The position numbers and the translations under genes were made by a program. From Bacillus sp. Marseille-Q1617 (lineage in GTDB: Bacteria; Bacillota; Bacilli; Bacillales; Bacillaceae_B): a stretch of 64,000 nucleotides of DNA. The stretch spans positions 1,985,501-2,049,500 of the forward strand of contig NZ_CAHJXM010000001.1 of assembly GCF_903645295.1 (NCBI RefSeq), in the 5' to 3' direction. Shown here piece by piece: positions 46,869 through 56,606 of the stretch; the first letter of the stretch is position 1; each line of letters begins with the position of its first letter. Below the pieces are notes generated by a model that saw only the letters and a program-made list of their open reading frames with translations, was not told the origin of the DNA and ran no database searches.

Positions 46869-47522
46869 TTGAAAAAAGTATTAATGGTCTTAACAAATGC
46901 AAGTAAAATTGATGATGAACATGAAACAGGGCTGTGGTTATCAGAGTTTGCAGAGCCATACTCCGAGTTTAAAAACCAAGGATTCGAAGTCGACGTAGCA
47001 AGCCTTCAAGGAGGAAGAATACCCCTTGACCCCAACAGTCTGGATGATGAAAATGTGGAAACCTGGAAAGGGATAACGAAAGAACTCGACCAAACATTGG
47101 TGCTTTCCCAACTAAATGTGAATGAGTACAGCGGCATCTTCCTTCCGGGCGGGCACGGCACGATGTTTGACCTGCCGGAAAGCCCTGACCTGCAGCAAGC
47201 ACTAGCCCATTTTGCAGAGAATAATAAAGCCATTGGAGCCGTATGTCACGGCCCTGCAGGCTTCGTAGGTACAAAATTATCAAACGGAAAATGGCTGGTG
47301 GATGGCATCAGCTTGACAGGCTTCACTAATGAAGAAGAACAGCAGACAGGCCTTGATTCATTAATGCCGTTTTTGTTGGAAACTAAACTGCGTGAACAGG
47401 GTGCCCAATTCGAGAAGTCTGAAGCGTGGAGCGACCATGTCATAACGGACGGGAAATTTGTGACCGGCCAAAACCCTCAATCCAGTCAGTCGACAGCAGA
47501 AGCATTTGTGAAAGTACTTTAA
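46869..47522 (+). CDS. DJ-1/PfpI family protein (class I GAT-like, Hsp31-type)
   Basis: A 217-residue protein of the DJ-1/PfpI superfamily, which includes protein deglycase or glyoxalase III and chaperone Hsp31. The nucleophilic cysteine is in IGAVCHGPAGFVGTKL (about residue 120), the glutamate-bearing loop is near the N-terminus (TGLWLSEFAEPYSEFKNQGF) and GIFLPGGHGTMFDLPES is the conserved glycine loop. The start is TTG 46869 after ggaggg. The substrate is not known. Confidence 0.9.
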   Translation: MKKVLMVLTNASKIDDEHETGLWLSEFAEPYSEFKNQGFEVDVASLQGGRIPLDPNSLDDENVETWKGITKELDQTLVLSQLNVNEYSGIFLPGGHGTMFDLPESPDLQQALAHFAENNKAIGAVCHGPAGFVGTKLSNGKWLVDGISLTGFTNEEEQQTGLDSLMPFLLETKLREQGAQFEKSEAWSDHVITDGKFVTGQNPQSSQSTAEAFVKVL

Positions 47523-47594
47523 TCCACTTTTAAACCAAGGTAATGGAGAACAGATAAGTTTACCTTTTTTAATTAAAAGTGACCAAGAAGATAT

Positions 47595-47635
47595 AAAAGA
47601 TGATCTCTGTCATTAGTTCAGGGATCATCTTTTTT
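47595..47635 (+). terminator. Rho-independent terminator
   Basis: AAAAGATGATC...GATCATCTTTT with an inner CTG/CAG pairing and a T run, about 75 bases after the stop. Confidence 0.9.
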
Positions 47636-47846
47636 AAATTTCATAGTTAAATGGTTAAAAAATGAAAGGCTTTACAAAATTTTTGGTACCCATACCTTTT
47701 TTCATTTCCCTAATTACTCTGATATAATAAATTTCTATCTTCAACAGCTGCATTTAACATTATTCCAATGAAAATACATGACATCAACTATTTCAGCACC
47801 CCTATATTAAAATCATTTCAAAACATATTTGAAGGGAGCAAGCCAC
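47636..47846 (+). promoter_or_regulatory. Upstream region of the LrgAB-type genes
   Basis: About 210 bases; a TATAAT box lies at 47723-47728 with a weak -35 partner. No operator could be recognised. The LytST-type regulator that controls such genes elsewhere is not in the window. Confidence 0.4.
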
Positions 47847-48221
47847 ATGCTTCAAGTAATTATTCAGATATTCATACTGTGTATATTCTATGAAGCCGGC
47901 AAATGGATTGCTGGATTCTTTCATTTACCGATCCCAGGCAGCATCATTGGAATGCTTTTGCTGTTTCTTCTATTGGTCACGGGAACTATAAAAGAAAAAT
48001 TATTGATGGAAGGAGCAAACTTCTTTTTAAAATATTTTTCATTTTATTTCTTACCTTTATCCGTGAGTGCGGTTGCTCTTGGACCTTATCTGCATCAATA
48101 CGGGTGGAGGCTCGCCTTGATTCTGGTCATCAGCGTGGTGGGCGGATTTGCTGCAACCTCCCTGTCGGTTCAGGGATTCATTCAGATGAAGGAGAAAAAG
48201 TCTTATGATCGATCTAATTAA
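47847..48221 (+). CDS. CidA/LrgA family membrane protein
   Basis: A 124-residue protein with four membrane helices, including the family block FHLPIPGSIIGMLLLFLLLV (about residues 25-44) and FFLKYFSFYFLPLSVSAVAL. CidA/LrgA proteins were described as holin-like; in B. subtilis the YsbAB (PftAB) pair takes up pyruvate. ATG 47847 follows gaaggga. It overlaps the LrgB gene by 17 bases, so both are made together. Confidence 0.9.
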   Translation: MLQVIIQIFILCIFYEAGKWIAGFFHLPIPGSIIGMLLLFLLLVTGTIKEKLLMEGANFFLKYFSFYFLPLSVSAVALGPYLHQYGWRLALILVISVVGGFAATSLSVQGFIQMKEKKSYDRSN

Positions 48222-48891
48222 CGGAATGGCAGCGATAGGAATAACAGTTCTTTACTTTATTCTTTCAATAAAGATCCATCGGCTCTGGTCCAGTCCGTTG
48301 ACGATTCCCATTTTTCTCAGCTCGGCGGCTCTTATTCTTACATTATTCATTCTTGATATACCGTACGACAAGTATGCTGAAGGGACTGCAGTCATTACCT
48401 ATTTACTCGGTCCGGCCACCGTTGCGCTGGCGTATCCCTTATATCAGTTCAGGAAACTTCTTGCTAAGCATTGGCAGCCAATCATATCTGGTATCATAAC
48501 AGGAAGCGGAGTATCCATGGTTATCTCTTATTGTCTCATGGTCATCTTGGATATACCTGCAGAATTCAATAGATCGTTCCTTGTAAAAACAATTACGACC
48601 CCGGTAGCAGTGGAAATAGGGAAACTTATAGATGGAAAGATTGAAGTGATTCCGGCTGTAGTGATTCTTACAGGGATATTCGGAGCTATGTTCCTGCCGT
48701 ATCTTCTCAAAGCGCTGAACATCTCTCACCCGATTGCAAAGGGACTTCCTTTCGGCGTCATCTCGCATGGAATTGGCACCGCCCAGGCGCTTAAAGAGGG
48801 AGAAGAGGAAGGAGCGATAAGCGGAGCCGCAATGGCGTTAACAGCAGTAATTCTGTCTTTTTTTATCCCGCTCATATTCCTGATCGTGTGA
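48205..48891 (+). CDS. LrgB family membrane protein
   Basis: A 228-residue partner of the LrgA-type protein with several membrane helices. Family blocks: YAEGTAVITYLLGPATVALA (about residues 56-75), LVKTITTPVAVEIGKLIDGK (about 125-144) and FGVISHGIGTAQALKEGEEE. The pair acts in murein hydrolase export control or pyruvate uptake depending on the species; which applies here is not visible. The start overlaps lrgA and has an aaggag box within it. Confidence 0.92.
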   Translation: MIDLINGMAAIGITVLYFILSIKIHRLWSSPLTIPIFLSSAALILTLFILDIPYDKYAEGTAVITYLLGPATVALAYPLYQFRKLLAKHWQPIISGIITGSGVSMVISYCLMVILDIPAEFNRSFLVKTITTPVAVEIGKLIDGKIEVIPAVVILTGIFGAMFLPYLLKALNISHPIAKGLPFGVISHGIGTAQALKEGEEEGAISGAAMALTAVILSFFIPLIFLIV

Positions 48892-48926
48892 TCTTGGAAT
48901 TTTTACGGAGCCTTGCACAAAAATAG

Positions 48927-49745
<819 letters not shown>

Positions 49746-49746
49746 A

Positions 49747-49787
49747 ACAAAGAGGGACGGCCTACATAAGGTCCGTCCCTCTTTGTT
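49747..49787. terminator. Bidirectional terminator
   Basis: ACAAAGAGGGACGG pairs exactly with CCGTCCCTCTTTGT around a short loop; it lies between convergent genes. Confidence 0.92.
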
Positions 49788-49789
49788 AG

Positions 49790-49945
49790 TTAAACGATTT
49801 TTGTTTTACCGCATTCCTGGCACTTGCGATAGAATTTGCCGTCCAACACACGTGAATGAAAGACATTATTTCCGCATTCACATCTGCCGGCATGTTCATC
49901 GGGTTCATCTTTATAAAGTACGATCAACTCTTTTTGATTTTCCAC
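49790..49945 (-). CDS. Small zinc-ribbon-like protein, 51 residues
   Basis: Read from GTG 49945, which follows gggaggtttaacag, the frame gives a 51-residue protein with paired cysteines, AGRCECGNNVFHSRVL and YRKCQECGKTKIV, i.e. CxC...CxxC as in a zinc ribbon. The spacing of the pairs and the short length are typical of small Bacillus zinc-binding proteins. No precise family name is offered. A terminator follows. Confidence 0.75.
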   Translation of the reverse strand: MENQKELIVLYKDEPDEHAGRCECGNNVFHSRVLDGKFYRKCQECGKTKIV

Positions 49946-50271
49946 CTGTTAAACCTCCCACGCTAGTTCACGTATCTATCTAAGTATAAATTGTAACCAT
50001 TCAGTTGTTAAGAGAAAAAAGATTTCTACCGTCCTTCAATTAGAGTCACATTTATCTATATATAACCACTAAAACCAATATTATCTATATTTATTGGTTT
50101 TTTATTCCTCTACATGATAGTTTATACAGGAAAGCGCTTAATATTACAGGTGTGAAATATTTCTGACGCATGTTTATAATTTCCTTGTTATTGTATTGAG
50201 ATTTTACTATGTTAGTATTTTCCCTGTTAGCAAAAATAAATAGGGCTAGCTACATAAGGAGGAATTTTTCT
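49946..50271 (+). promoter_or_regulatory. Promoter region of the first LysM-3D gene
   Basis: About 325 bases. A hairpin AAACCAATA/TATTGGTTT with a T run lies at 50072-50106. A promoter TTGTTA (50185-50190), 17 bases, TATGTT (50208-50213) lies before the gene; TGTTAT-N5-TGAGAT overlapping the -35 box is an imperfect WalR-type box (10 of 12 positions). Confidence 0.5.
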
Positions 50272-51081
50272 ATGAAACTGAAAAAATCGATTATTTCTGT
50301 TGCTGCTTTCACTACTCTAGCAGTTGCCGGTGGTGCTAGCGCTTCAGCACAAGAAATCGAAGTCAAAAAGGGAGATACGCTTTGGGGATTGGCGAAGGAA
50401 TATGGCACAACTGTAGATCAGCTTAAAACATGGAACAACTTAGGTACAGACCTTATTTTCCCTGACCAGGAACTGAAAGTATCATCAAAAGAATATTATA
50501 CAGTAAAAAAAGGTGACACTCTTTGGGGTATTTCATCAAATTATGGCATTTCAGTAGACAGTCTGCAAGGATGGAACGCACTGGAAAGTGACCTTATCGT
50601 GCCTGGACAGGAATTGTTAATTAACCTGGATGATAAAGCAACTTCAACTCCTGTAAATACTTCTGAGCAAGAAGAGGCTGCCCCGGCACCTCAAGCCGAA
50701 GAAACACCAGAAGTAGCTCCAGAAGCTGAAGAACCGGCAGCAGAGACTGCAGAAGCTGCACCTCAAGAAGAACAAGATGCCGTAGCTAAGGAGCTTACTG
50801 TTGAAGCTACTGCTTATACAGCTGAATGTGAAGGCTGCTCAGGAATCACGGCTACAGGAGTAAACTTGAATGAAAACCCAGATGCAAAAGTAATTGCAGT
50901 AGATCCTAATGTCATTCCACTTGGATCTAAAGTTTATGTAGAAGGTTATGGATATGCAACTGCTGAAGATACTGGCGGTGCAATTAAAGGAAACCGTATC
51001 GACGTATTCATCCCTTCAAAAGATCAAGCGACTGATTGGGGAAGAAAAACTGTAAACGTAAAAGTTCTTGAAACAAAATAA
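50272..51081 (+). CDS. yocH: LysM and 3D domain cell-wall protein (YocH-like)
   Basis: A 269-residue exported protein. A signal peptide (KSIISVAAFTTLAVAGGASA) is followed by two LysM repeats (IEVKKGDTLWGLAKEYGTTV and YTVKKGDTLWGISSNYGISV), a Glu/Ala/Pro-rich linker (about residues 126-172) and a C-terminal 3D domain with TAYTAECEGCSGITATG, KVIAVDPNVIPLGSKVYVEG and TAEDTGGAIKGNRIDVF, where the aspartates give the domain its name. B. subtilis YocH, a WalR target, has this layout. It binds and probably cuts peptidoglycan. An aaggagg box precedes ATG 50272. Confidence 0.92.
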   Translation: MKLKKSIISVAAFTTLAVAGGASASAQEIEVKKGDTLWGLAKEYGTTVDQLKTWNNLGTDLIFPDQELKVSSKEYYTVKKGDTLWGISSNYGISVDSLQGWNALESDLIVPGQELLINLDDKATSTPVNTSEQEEAAPAPQAEETPEVAPEAEEPAAETAEAAPQEEQDAVAKELTVEATAYTAECEGCSGITATGVNLNENPDAKVIAVDPNVIPLGSKVYVEGYGYATAEDTGGAIKGNRIDVFIPSKDQATDWGRKTVNVKVLETK

Positions 51082-51094
51082 TTCATATAGATCG

Positions 51095-51128
51095 CCTCAT
51101 TGGGATTTGATTCTCAATGAGGTTTTTT
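51095..51128 (+). terminator. Rho-independent terminator
   Basis: CCTCATTG...CAATGAGG followed by TTTTTT. Confidence 0.88.
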
Positions 51129-51258
51129 GTATGGGTAAAAATAATGGCTGCTTGATGTCCATAAAATTTCACCTTATCATCTGGTTTATTCTCCATGCGC
51201 AAACAAATGTTGGAACTGTTGGAATTCAAGAAGAATAAAAAGTCCCAACATTCCTAAC

Positions 51259-51308
51259 TGTTACAGGGATGTCATCTAATTGTTATTCTTTTATAAACAG
51301 TTTGATAT
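51259..51308 (+). promoter_or_regulatory. WalR-type direct repeats and promoter of the second 3D gene
   Basis: TGTTAC-N5-TGTCAT-N5-TGTTAT (51259-51286) gives three hexamers in 11-base phase; the WalR consensus is TGTWAH-N5-TGTWAH and only the middle hexamer has one mismatch. The last hexamer overlaps a -35 box TTGTTA (51280-51285), with TGATAT (51303-51308) 17 bases on. Confidence 0.6.
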
Positions 51309-51384
51309 GTGGCTGATGCATGTCTATGTTACTATTTCTTTTGTTGGTTTTTACCACGAACCACAAAAGGAGGAATTTTACAAT

Positions 51385-51978
51385 ATGAAAAAAGTATTAT
51401 TTTCCATTTTTTCCTTCACAGTCATTCTTTCAATCGGACTGCCTTCTGCAGCAGCAGAATCGGACGATAACACAGAAAAAGCACTAAACGATTATCATAA
51501 TATAGAAAAAGGCGACATCCTCTGGGAGATTGCCAATCGTTATCATATTTCTATTGAAGAGGCAGTTACCCGTCAGGAACTGCTCGAAAAAGGTATAACT
51601 GTGAATGGACAAGAACCGCAAGAATCAGCTGTAAAGACTGCAGCTACAGAACAAAGTGATGCTGACAAAAACGACGATAATGTTGTAAAAGAAATAGATA
51701 TGACGGCTACAGCATATACAGCTTACTGTGAAGGCTGTATCGGTATCACAAAGACCGGTGTTGATTTAATTGCCAATCCCGATGCAAGAGTCATTGCTGT
51801 TGACCCGGATGTCATTCCGTTGGGGTCAAAAGTGTATATTGAGGGCTACGGATATGCGAGGGCAGAAGATACAGGCGGAGCGATTAAAGGAAATCGTATT
51901 GATATTTACATGGAGCATGAAGAAGATGCGCTTCAATACGGTGTCCGGGATGTAAAAGTAAAAATTATTGAAGAGTAA
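51385..51978 (+). CDS. Secreted 3D-domain protein, short YocH paralogue
   Basis: A 197-residue exported protein. The signal peptide is followed by one degenerate LysM-like segment (HNIEKGDILWEIANRYHISI, about residues 39-58) and a 3D domain closely similar to that of the upstream gene (TAYTAYCEGCIGITKTG, RVIAVDPDVIPLGSKVYIEG, RAEDTGGAIKGNRIDIYM). It has lost one LysM and the long linker. It arose by tandem duplication. ATG 51385 follows aaaggagg. Confidence 0.9.
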   Translation: MKKVLFSIFSFTVILSIGLPSAAAESDDNTEKALNDYHNIEKGDILWEIANRYHISIEEAVTRQELLEKGITVNGQEPQESAVKTAATEQSDADKNDDNVVKEIDMTATAYTAYCEGCIGITKTGVDLIANPDARVIAVDPDVIPLGSKVYIEGYGYARAEDTGGAIKGNRIDIYMEHEEDALQYGVRDVKVKIIEE

Positions 51979-51983
51979 ATATC

Positions 51984-52019
51984 AAAAACGTTCTCTCAAG
52001 TTGGAGAACGTTTTTTTTT
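51984..52019 (+). terminator. Rho-independent terminator
   Basis: AAAAACGTTCTC-tcaagttg-GAGAACGTTTTT followed by more T. Confidence 0.92.
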
Positions 52020-52283
52020 GTATTTTCACACCTGCCATAATGGTTAGCAGTAAGTAAAAACTCCTTTCATTTTAATTGAAATTAATTGGAATGAAAACGC
52101 TCCATTGGCAAACACTAGTCAAAATTAAAGGTTTTCGCTTGCATTTTCATCATTAGTTTTGCTAGGGTTATGAATGTTGGTTTCAAGGGCGTAAAAGAGG
52201 GAATATGGAAATGGGCCTATTTCTATGTTTTCTTCCCGCAAAGATATTGTACAAAGAAAGAAAAAAATGAAAGGAGATCTATT
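52020..52283 (+). other. Upstream region of the BCCT transporter gene
   Basis: About 260 bases with TTGCAT (near 52140) and a weak TAGGGT box about 18 bases on. The open frame continues upstream from the chosen start to 52170 but lacks a ribosome site there. No riboswitch was recognised. Confidence 0.35.
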
Positions 52284-53813
52284 ATGAAACGTATTTCAAA
52301 TGTTTTCTGGATTACAGTTGCACTCGTAGCAGCAGCTGTAGCATATGGAGTGATTGCTCCAAAATCTTTTGAAACAGTAACTGCCAATATGCAGACATTC
52401 ATTACATCTACATTCGGCTGGTATTATCTAATATTAGTAACCGTAATAGTGATATTCTGTGTCTTCCTGATCTTCAGCCCTATGGGGACGATTAGATTAG
52501 GTAAACCGGATGAAAAGCCTGAATACACTAAAGGGACTTGGTTCGCTATGTTATTCAGTGCTGGTATGGGGATTGGACTTGTATTCTGGGGGGCTGCAGA
52601 GCCGCTTTCGCACTTCATGGCACCGCCTCTCGCAGAAGGAGGCACCAATCAGGCAAACAAAGAAGCAATGCGCTATACATTCTTTCATTGGGGAATTCAT
52701 GCTTGGGCAATTTATGCAATTGTTGCATTAGCTCTTGCATACTATAAGTTCCGAAAAGATGAACCAGGCTTGATTTCTGCAGCGCTCAGACCTATCTTCG
52801 GTGATAAAGTAAACGGTCCATTAGGAACTGTCATAGACGTACTTGCAGTCTTTGCTACGGTAGTGGGTGTCGCGACGACACTTGGATTTGGAGCTGCTCA
52901 AATCAATGGGGGGCTGTCTTATCTATTCGGAATTCCTAACAATTTCACCGTACAGTTCATCATTATCGCTATCGTTACAGTGCTGTTCATGATTTCTGCT
53001 TGGTCGGGATTGAGTAAAGGCATCAAGTATCTATCCAATACTAATATGGTATTGGCAATAGGATTATTCGTATTAGTATTCTTTATCGGTCCGACACTAT
53101 TGATCCTGAATATGTTCACAGATACAATCGGGGCATATATCCAGAATATCGCAGCCATGAGCTTTAGGATCGCACCATTGAATGCAGAGCACCGTTCATG
53201 GATCAATGGATGGACCATCTTCTACTGGGCATGGTGGATTTCCTGGTCTCCATTCGTCGGTATCTTTATCGCCCGTGTTTCGCGAGGCAGAACGATTCGT
53301 GAATTCCTGATTGGAGTATTGCTGCTTCCGGCACTTGTCAGCTTCCTTTGGTTTGCTGCATTCGGTACTTCTGCAATCGAAGTCCAACAAGCCGGTACAG
53401 ATTTAACTCAATTTGCTACAGAAGAAGTTCTATTTGCTGTATTCAACAACTTTGAATGGTCTACTATTTTATCCGTTGTAGCCATCACTCTGATCGGCAC
53501 ATTCTTTATTACTTCAGCCGATTCAGCAACATTCGTTCTTGGGATGCAAACGACATACGGCTCATTGACCCCTCCAAACTATGTAAAGTTAACTTGGGGA
53601 ATTGCACAATCCACTGTTGCATTGATCCTATTATACAGTGGGGGATTACAGGCACTGCAAAATGCGCTCATTGTCGCCGCACTGCCATTCTCAGTCATCA
53701 TGGCACTCATGATGGTTTCATTATACAAATCACTTAATCATGAGAAGAAGGAACTTGGTTTATACATCAAACCTAAACCAAGAAAGAAGACTGAACCTCA
53801 TGAAAAAATATAA
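52284..53813 (+). CDS. opuD: BCCT family transporter (glycine betaine, OpuD-like)
   Basis: A 509-residue membrane protein with 12 helices that takes up glycine betaine or related trimethylammonium compounds with sodium for osmoprotection. Family marks: [20 protein letters not shown] (about residues 88-107) and [20 protein letters not shown] followed by GRTIREF (about 315-341), the tryptophan-rich BCCT signature. Length agrees with B. subtilis OpuD (512). ATG 52284 is seven bases after aaaggag. Which osmolyte is carried is not certain from sequence. Confidence 0.92.
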   Translation: MKRISNVFWITVALVAAAVAYGVIAPKSFETVTANMQTFITSTFGWYYLILVTVIVIFCVFLIFSPMGTIRLGKPDEKPEYTKGTWFAMLFSAGMGIGLVFWGAAEPLSHFMAPPLAEGGTNQANKEAMRYTFFHWGIHAWAIYAIVALALAYYKFRKDEPGLISAALRPIFGDKVNGPLGTVIDVLAVFATVVGVATTLGFGAAQINGGLSYLFGIPNNFTVQFIIIAIVTVLFMISAWSGLSKGIKYLSNTNMVLAIGLFVLVFFIGPTLLILNMFTDTIGAYIQNIAAMSFRIAPLNAEHRSWINGWTIFYWAWWISWSPFVGIFIARVSRGRTIREFLIGVLLLPALVSFLWFAAFGTSAIEVQQAGTDLTQFATEEVLFAVFNNFEWSTILSVVAITLIGTFFITSADSATFVLGMQTTYGSLTPPNYVKLTWGIAQSTVALILLYSGGLQALQNALIVAALPFSVIMALMMVSLYKSLNHEKKELGLYIKPKPRKKTEPHEKI

Positions 53814-53823
53814 TGAAGAATCC

Positions 53824-53855
53824 GCGTCCAGACATTGTCTGGGCGCTTTTATTTT
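53824..53855 (+). terminator. Rho-independent terminator
   Basis: GCGTCCAGAC-att-GTCTGGGCGC with TTTTATTTT. Confidence 0.9.
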
Positions 53856-54002
53856 ATTATGAGCTATCTAATATCTATAGTTTCTTTTAAGAAAACTGGT
53901 CATTTTCATCATTTATTCTTTGGAGGGGGTCCTGTAAAACCTGTTACGACACGCTTTTTATTATCAGTTCCAAAGTCTTTTTATCATTTTGATTAACCTA
54001 CA

Positions 54003-54043
54003 ATTTGTCCCATACATACATTAATATCGTAGTTAGATAACTG
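54003..54043 (+). promoter_or_regulatory. Possible SigK-type promoter of the YjcZ peptide gene
   Basis: CATACATTA (near 54015-54023) fits the mother-cell SigK -10 consensus CATANNNTA, with AC about 17 bases upstream. The match is short and could be chance, but the product is a spore-associated peptide. Confidence 0.35.
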
Positions 54044-54056
54044 GAGGTGACTGATT

Positions 54057-54191
54057 ATGTATGGATACGGATACCCTGGATACGGATGCGGATACGGCGG
54101 AGTTGGCGGAGTTGGATACGCGGGAGGCTTCGCATTAATCGTAGTTCTATTCATTTTGTTAATTATCGTTGGAGCAGCGTTTTGCCACTAA
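54057..54191 (+). CDS. YjcZ family sporulation peptide
   Basis: A 44-residue peptide: a Gly/Tyr-rich head ([20 protein letters not shown]) and one transmembrane helix, [19 protein letters not shown]. This tail is the hallmark of the YjcZ family of small sporulation peptides in Bacillaceae. ATG 54057 follows ggaggtga. A terminator comes right after. It is too short for usual gene calling cut-offs. Confidence 0.88.
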   Translation: MYGYGYPGYGCGYGGVGGVGYAGGFALIVVLFILLIIVGAAFCH

Positions 54192-54208
54192 TAAAAAAAT
54201 AAAAGTCG

Positions 54209-54252
54209 ATGATCCGAAGAGTCCAAACGTGACTCAATCGGGTCATTTTTTT
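54209..54252 (+). terminator. Rho-independent terminator
   Basis: ATGATCCGA-a-GAGTC...GACTC-aa-TCGGGTCAT followed by seven T. Confidence 0.9.
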
Positions 54253-54395
54253 ATTAATGGCTTTCCCCTGGAGTCTGGACAATCTACATTCCCGCCGAAG
54301 GTATTTCTTATTAAGACCATTCTAGGATTGTGTTAATCGGGTTCTCATATTAAAATACTAAAGGGAATCATTACTGAGGAAGGAGGCGTGACGGT

Positions 54396-55034
54396 ATGGC
54401 CAAAAGACCAATAAAGAAAAAGACAACCTATAAAAAGAAGCACGCCTCTCCATTTAAGATACTTTTGATCCCATTTTTCATTCTGCTCATTTACTTTGCA
54501 GTTAACGACCTTCCCAATACCAATAAACTTTCTTTATTAGGTAGAGAAGAGGTACCGCCTGAATATATTCCGATATATAAAGCAGCCGAAAAAGAATATG
54601 GGGTCCCTTGGAACCTATTGGCCGCCCACCATCGGGTTGAAACGAAATTCTCCACTATGAAAACCCTCATCTCTCCTGTTGGTGCCGAGGGACATATGCA
54701 GTTTATGCCCTGCACATTTGTTGGATGGTCACACCCGACATGCGGTGACCTTGGAAAAGGGGACATTCCCGAGACTCAGAAAACCGATCCCGAAATCATT
54801 GAAAAATATGGGGGATACGGAGTTGATGGAAACGGAGATGGTGTTGCCGATCCGTTTCAAATTGAAGATGCCGTATTCAGTGCAGCGAATTATCTGGCAC
54901 GTAATGGGGCAGCAAATGGTGAAATTGAACAAGCTGTATTTGCTTATAATCACAGTACGGAGTATGTAGAGGATGTACTGTATTTTGCTGAGAGGTATAT
55001 TGAGAAGCCAAAAGAGAGTGAAAGACAAAAGTAA
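54396..55034 (+). CDS. Lytic transglycosylase (SLT-like), membrane anchored
   Basis: A 212-residue protein with a basic N-terminus, one transmembrane helix (about residues 22-39) and an SLT-type lysozyme fold. YGVPWNLLAAHHRVETKFS places the catalytic glutamate in RVETKF (about residue 87), and EGHMQFMPCTFVGW is the GxxQFMP block. EDAVFSAANYLARNG and FAYNHSTEYVEDVLYFAERY complete the domain. It cuts the glycan strand of peptidoglycan to 1,6-anhydro ends. Similar small enzymes (YocA/CwlQ-like) exist in Bacillus. The start has aaggagg. Confidence 0.88.
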   Translation: MAKRPIKKKTTYKKKHASPFKILLIPFFILLIYFAVNDLPNTNKLSLLGREEVPPEYIPIYKAAEKEYGVPWNLLAAHHRVETKFSTMKTLISPVGAEGHMQFMPCTFVGWSHPTCGDLGKGDIPETQKTDPEIIEKYGGYGVDGNGDGVADPFQIEDAVFSAANYLARNGAANGEIEQAVFAYNHSTEYVEDVLYFAERYIEKPKESERQK

Positions 55035-55065
55035 TCCAAAAGTCCTTGATTGTTCAATATATTTT

Positions 55066-55098
55066 CAAAAAACACCCTGTCTTTCAGGGTGTTTTTTG
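55066..55098 (+). terminator. Rho-independent terminator
   Basis: CAAAAAACACCCTG-tctt-TCAGGGTGTTTTTTG near-perfect stem. Confidence 0.92.
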
Positions 55099-55160
55099 AT
55101 ATAGTAAGAGATAGGTTTTTCCTATAGAGGATATATTATACAGACAAAAGAGGGGTTCTC

Positions 55161-56453
55161 GTGTTAATAAAGAGGAGAAAGAGTGTTCAAGTAAACAGAC
55201 TTAATGAGTCAGAGTGGATCAGCGAGGTAAGTATCACAGTCCCATTGGAAATGGCAAAACAGCTGGAAATGATTCAGCTGACAGAAGATGATTTGGCTGT
55301 TCTTAAAGCATCCGGTAATATTGTAGAGGGCAACATCGAAGAAATCGTCGACGGCTTCTATTTCCCGATCGAACATAATCCAACACTTTCAGCGATCGTG
55401 AGTCAATATAGTTCCATCAATCGCTTAAAAGGGACACTCGCCATACATATAAAAGAAATGTTTAACGGAAATATCGATCATACATTTATCGACAAAAGAA
55501 GAAAAATCGCTAAGATGCATATTCAAATAGGATTGCCGACTAAGTGGTATATTGCTTCCTTCCAGAATCTGCAGATGACATTATTTCAAGTATTGTTCCG
55601 TACTTTTACACATGCAGATGATTATCATAAAGTAATCAAATCCGTTACAAAGATCTTGAACCTTGAACAGCAGCTGGTGCTGGAAGCATATGAAGATCAA
55701 AATGATCAAATGAGGGAGGAAGCACGCCTGCTTAAAGAAAATGTCACGATTCGAGTTCAAGAAGCTGCAAATGGCCTTGCAGCGATTTCTGAAGAATCAA
55801 TGGCCTCCCTTGAAACGATCACTTCCCGCATGGATGAAGTAAGTACTCTAAGTTCAGAAGGAACAGCAGCGATTGAAAAGATCGGTGAGTTTTCAGTAGA
55901 AGGTAAAGATAAAATGGGGATGCAGAAAGACCATATGAGTAAAATCCTTTCCGATTTAGGTGAAATGCTTAAAGAAATCCAACAGCTGCAGCAGATATCC
56001 AATCAAATCTTTGACATTGTTTCCATCGTTCAAACCATTGCCGAACAAACAAATCTATTGTCCCTTAATGCGAGCATCGAGGCTGCCCGCGCAGGCGAGC
56101 ACGGAAAGGGATTTGCTGTCGTTGCTGAAGAAGTTCGAAAACTGTCAGACCAAACGAAAAGTTCAGTAACGAATGTATCCGGTTTAATTTCAGGAACAAA
56201 AGAGCAGGTAGATAAAATATCAAGTTATATAACATCTGTAGAGGGACTTGCCAAAACTGGAATGAATTCTACTAATGAAGCCCATCTATTTTTTGATGAA
56301 ATCGTTGACTCAATTGATCATAGTAAAGTAAAGAGTGAAAAAGTTGAAGGCGAAATGAAAGAAATTTCTCTGGCAGTAGAGGATATTTCACAGGCTATAG
56401 CACAATTAGCAGGATCTGCCGAAAAATTGAGCGATATGTCAACCGAATTATAA
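55161..56453 (+). CDS. hemAT: Heme aerotaxis transducer HemAT
   Basis: A 430-residue cytosolic chemoreceptor that senses oxygen through heme and signals to CheA. The globin-sensor domain covers about residues 20-180; the proximal histidine is in [20 protein letters not shown] (about residue 120). The C-terminal methyl-accepting domain has the conserved hairpin tip [20 protein letters not shown] followed by [19 protein letters not shown]. Length matches B. subtilis HemAT (432). The start is GTG 55161 after gagggg. Confidence 0.95.
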   Translation: MLIKRRKSVQVNRLNESEWISEVSITVPLEMAKQLEMIQLTEDDLAVLKASGNIVEGNIEEIVDGFYFPIEHNPTLSAIVSQYSSINRLKGTLAIHIKEMFNGNIDHTFIDKRRKIAKMHIQIGLPTKWYIASFQNLQMTLFQVLFRTFTHADDYHKVIKSVTKILNLEQQLVLEAYEDQNDQMREEARLLKENVTIRVQEAANGLAAISEESMASLETITSRMDEVSTLSSEGTAAIEKIGEFSVEGKDKMGMQKDHMSKILSDLGEMLKEIQQLQQISNQIFDIVSIVQTIAEQTNLLSLNASIEAARAGEHGKGFAVVAEEVRKLSDQTKSSVTNVSGLISGTKEQVDKISSYITSVEGLAKTGMNSTNEAHLFFDEIVDSIDHSKVKSEKVEGEMKEISLAVEDISQAIAQLAGSAEKLSDMSTEL

Positions 56454-56462
56454 GAAAGTCAC

Positions 56463-56496
56463 AAGAGAACCGTGGTATGTTTCGGTTCTCTTTTTC
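56463..56496 (+). terminator. Rho-independent terminator
   Basis: AAGAGAACC...GGTTCTCTT with a T run. Confidence 0.9.
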
Positions 56497-56606
56497 TATG
56501 AATGCAATGATGTGTATGCATCCATGTTTATTTGCCTTCACATTGAAATCAAATATTGTTATGATTATTCTTTGTTTGATTTTTGGGATCCTGCAGGTGA
56601 TTTAAA

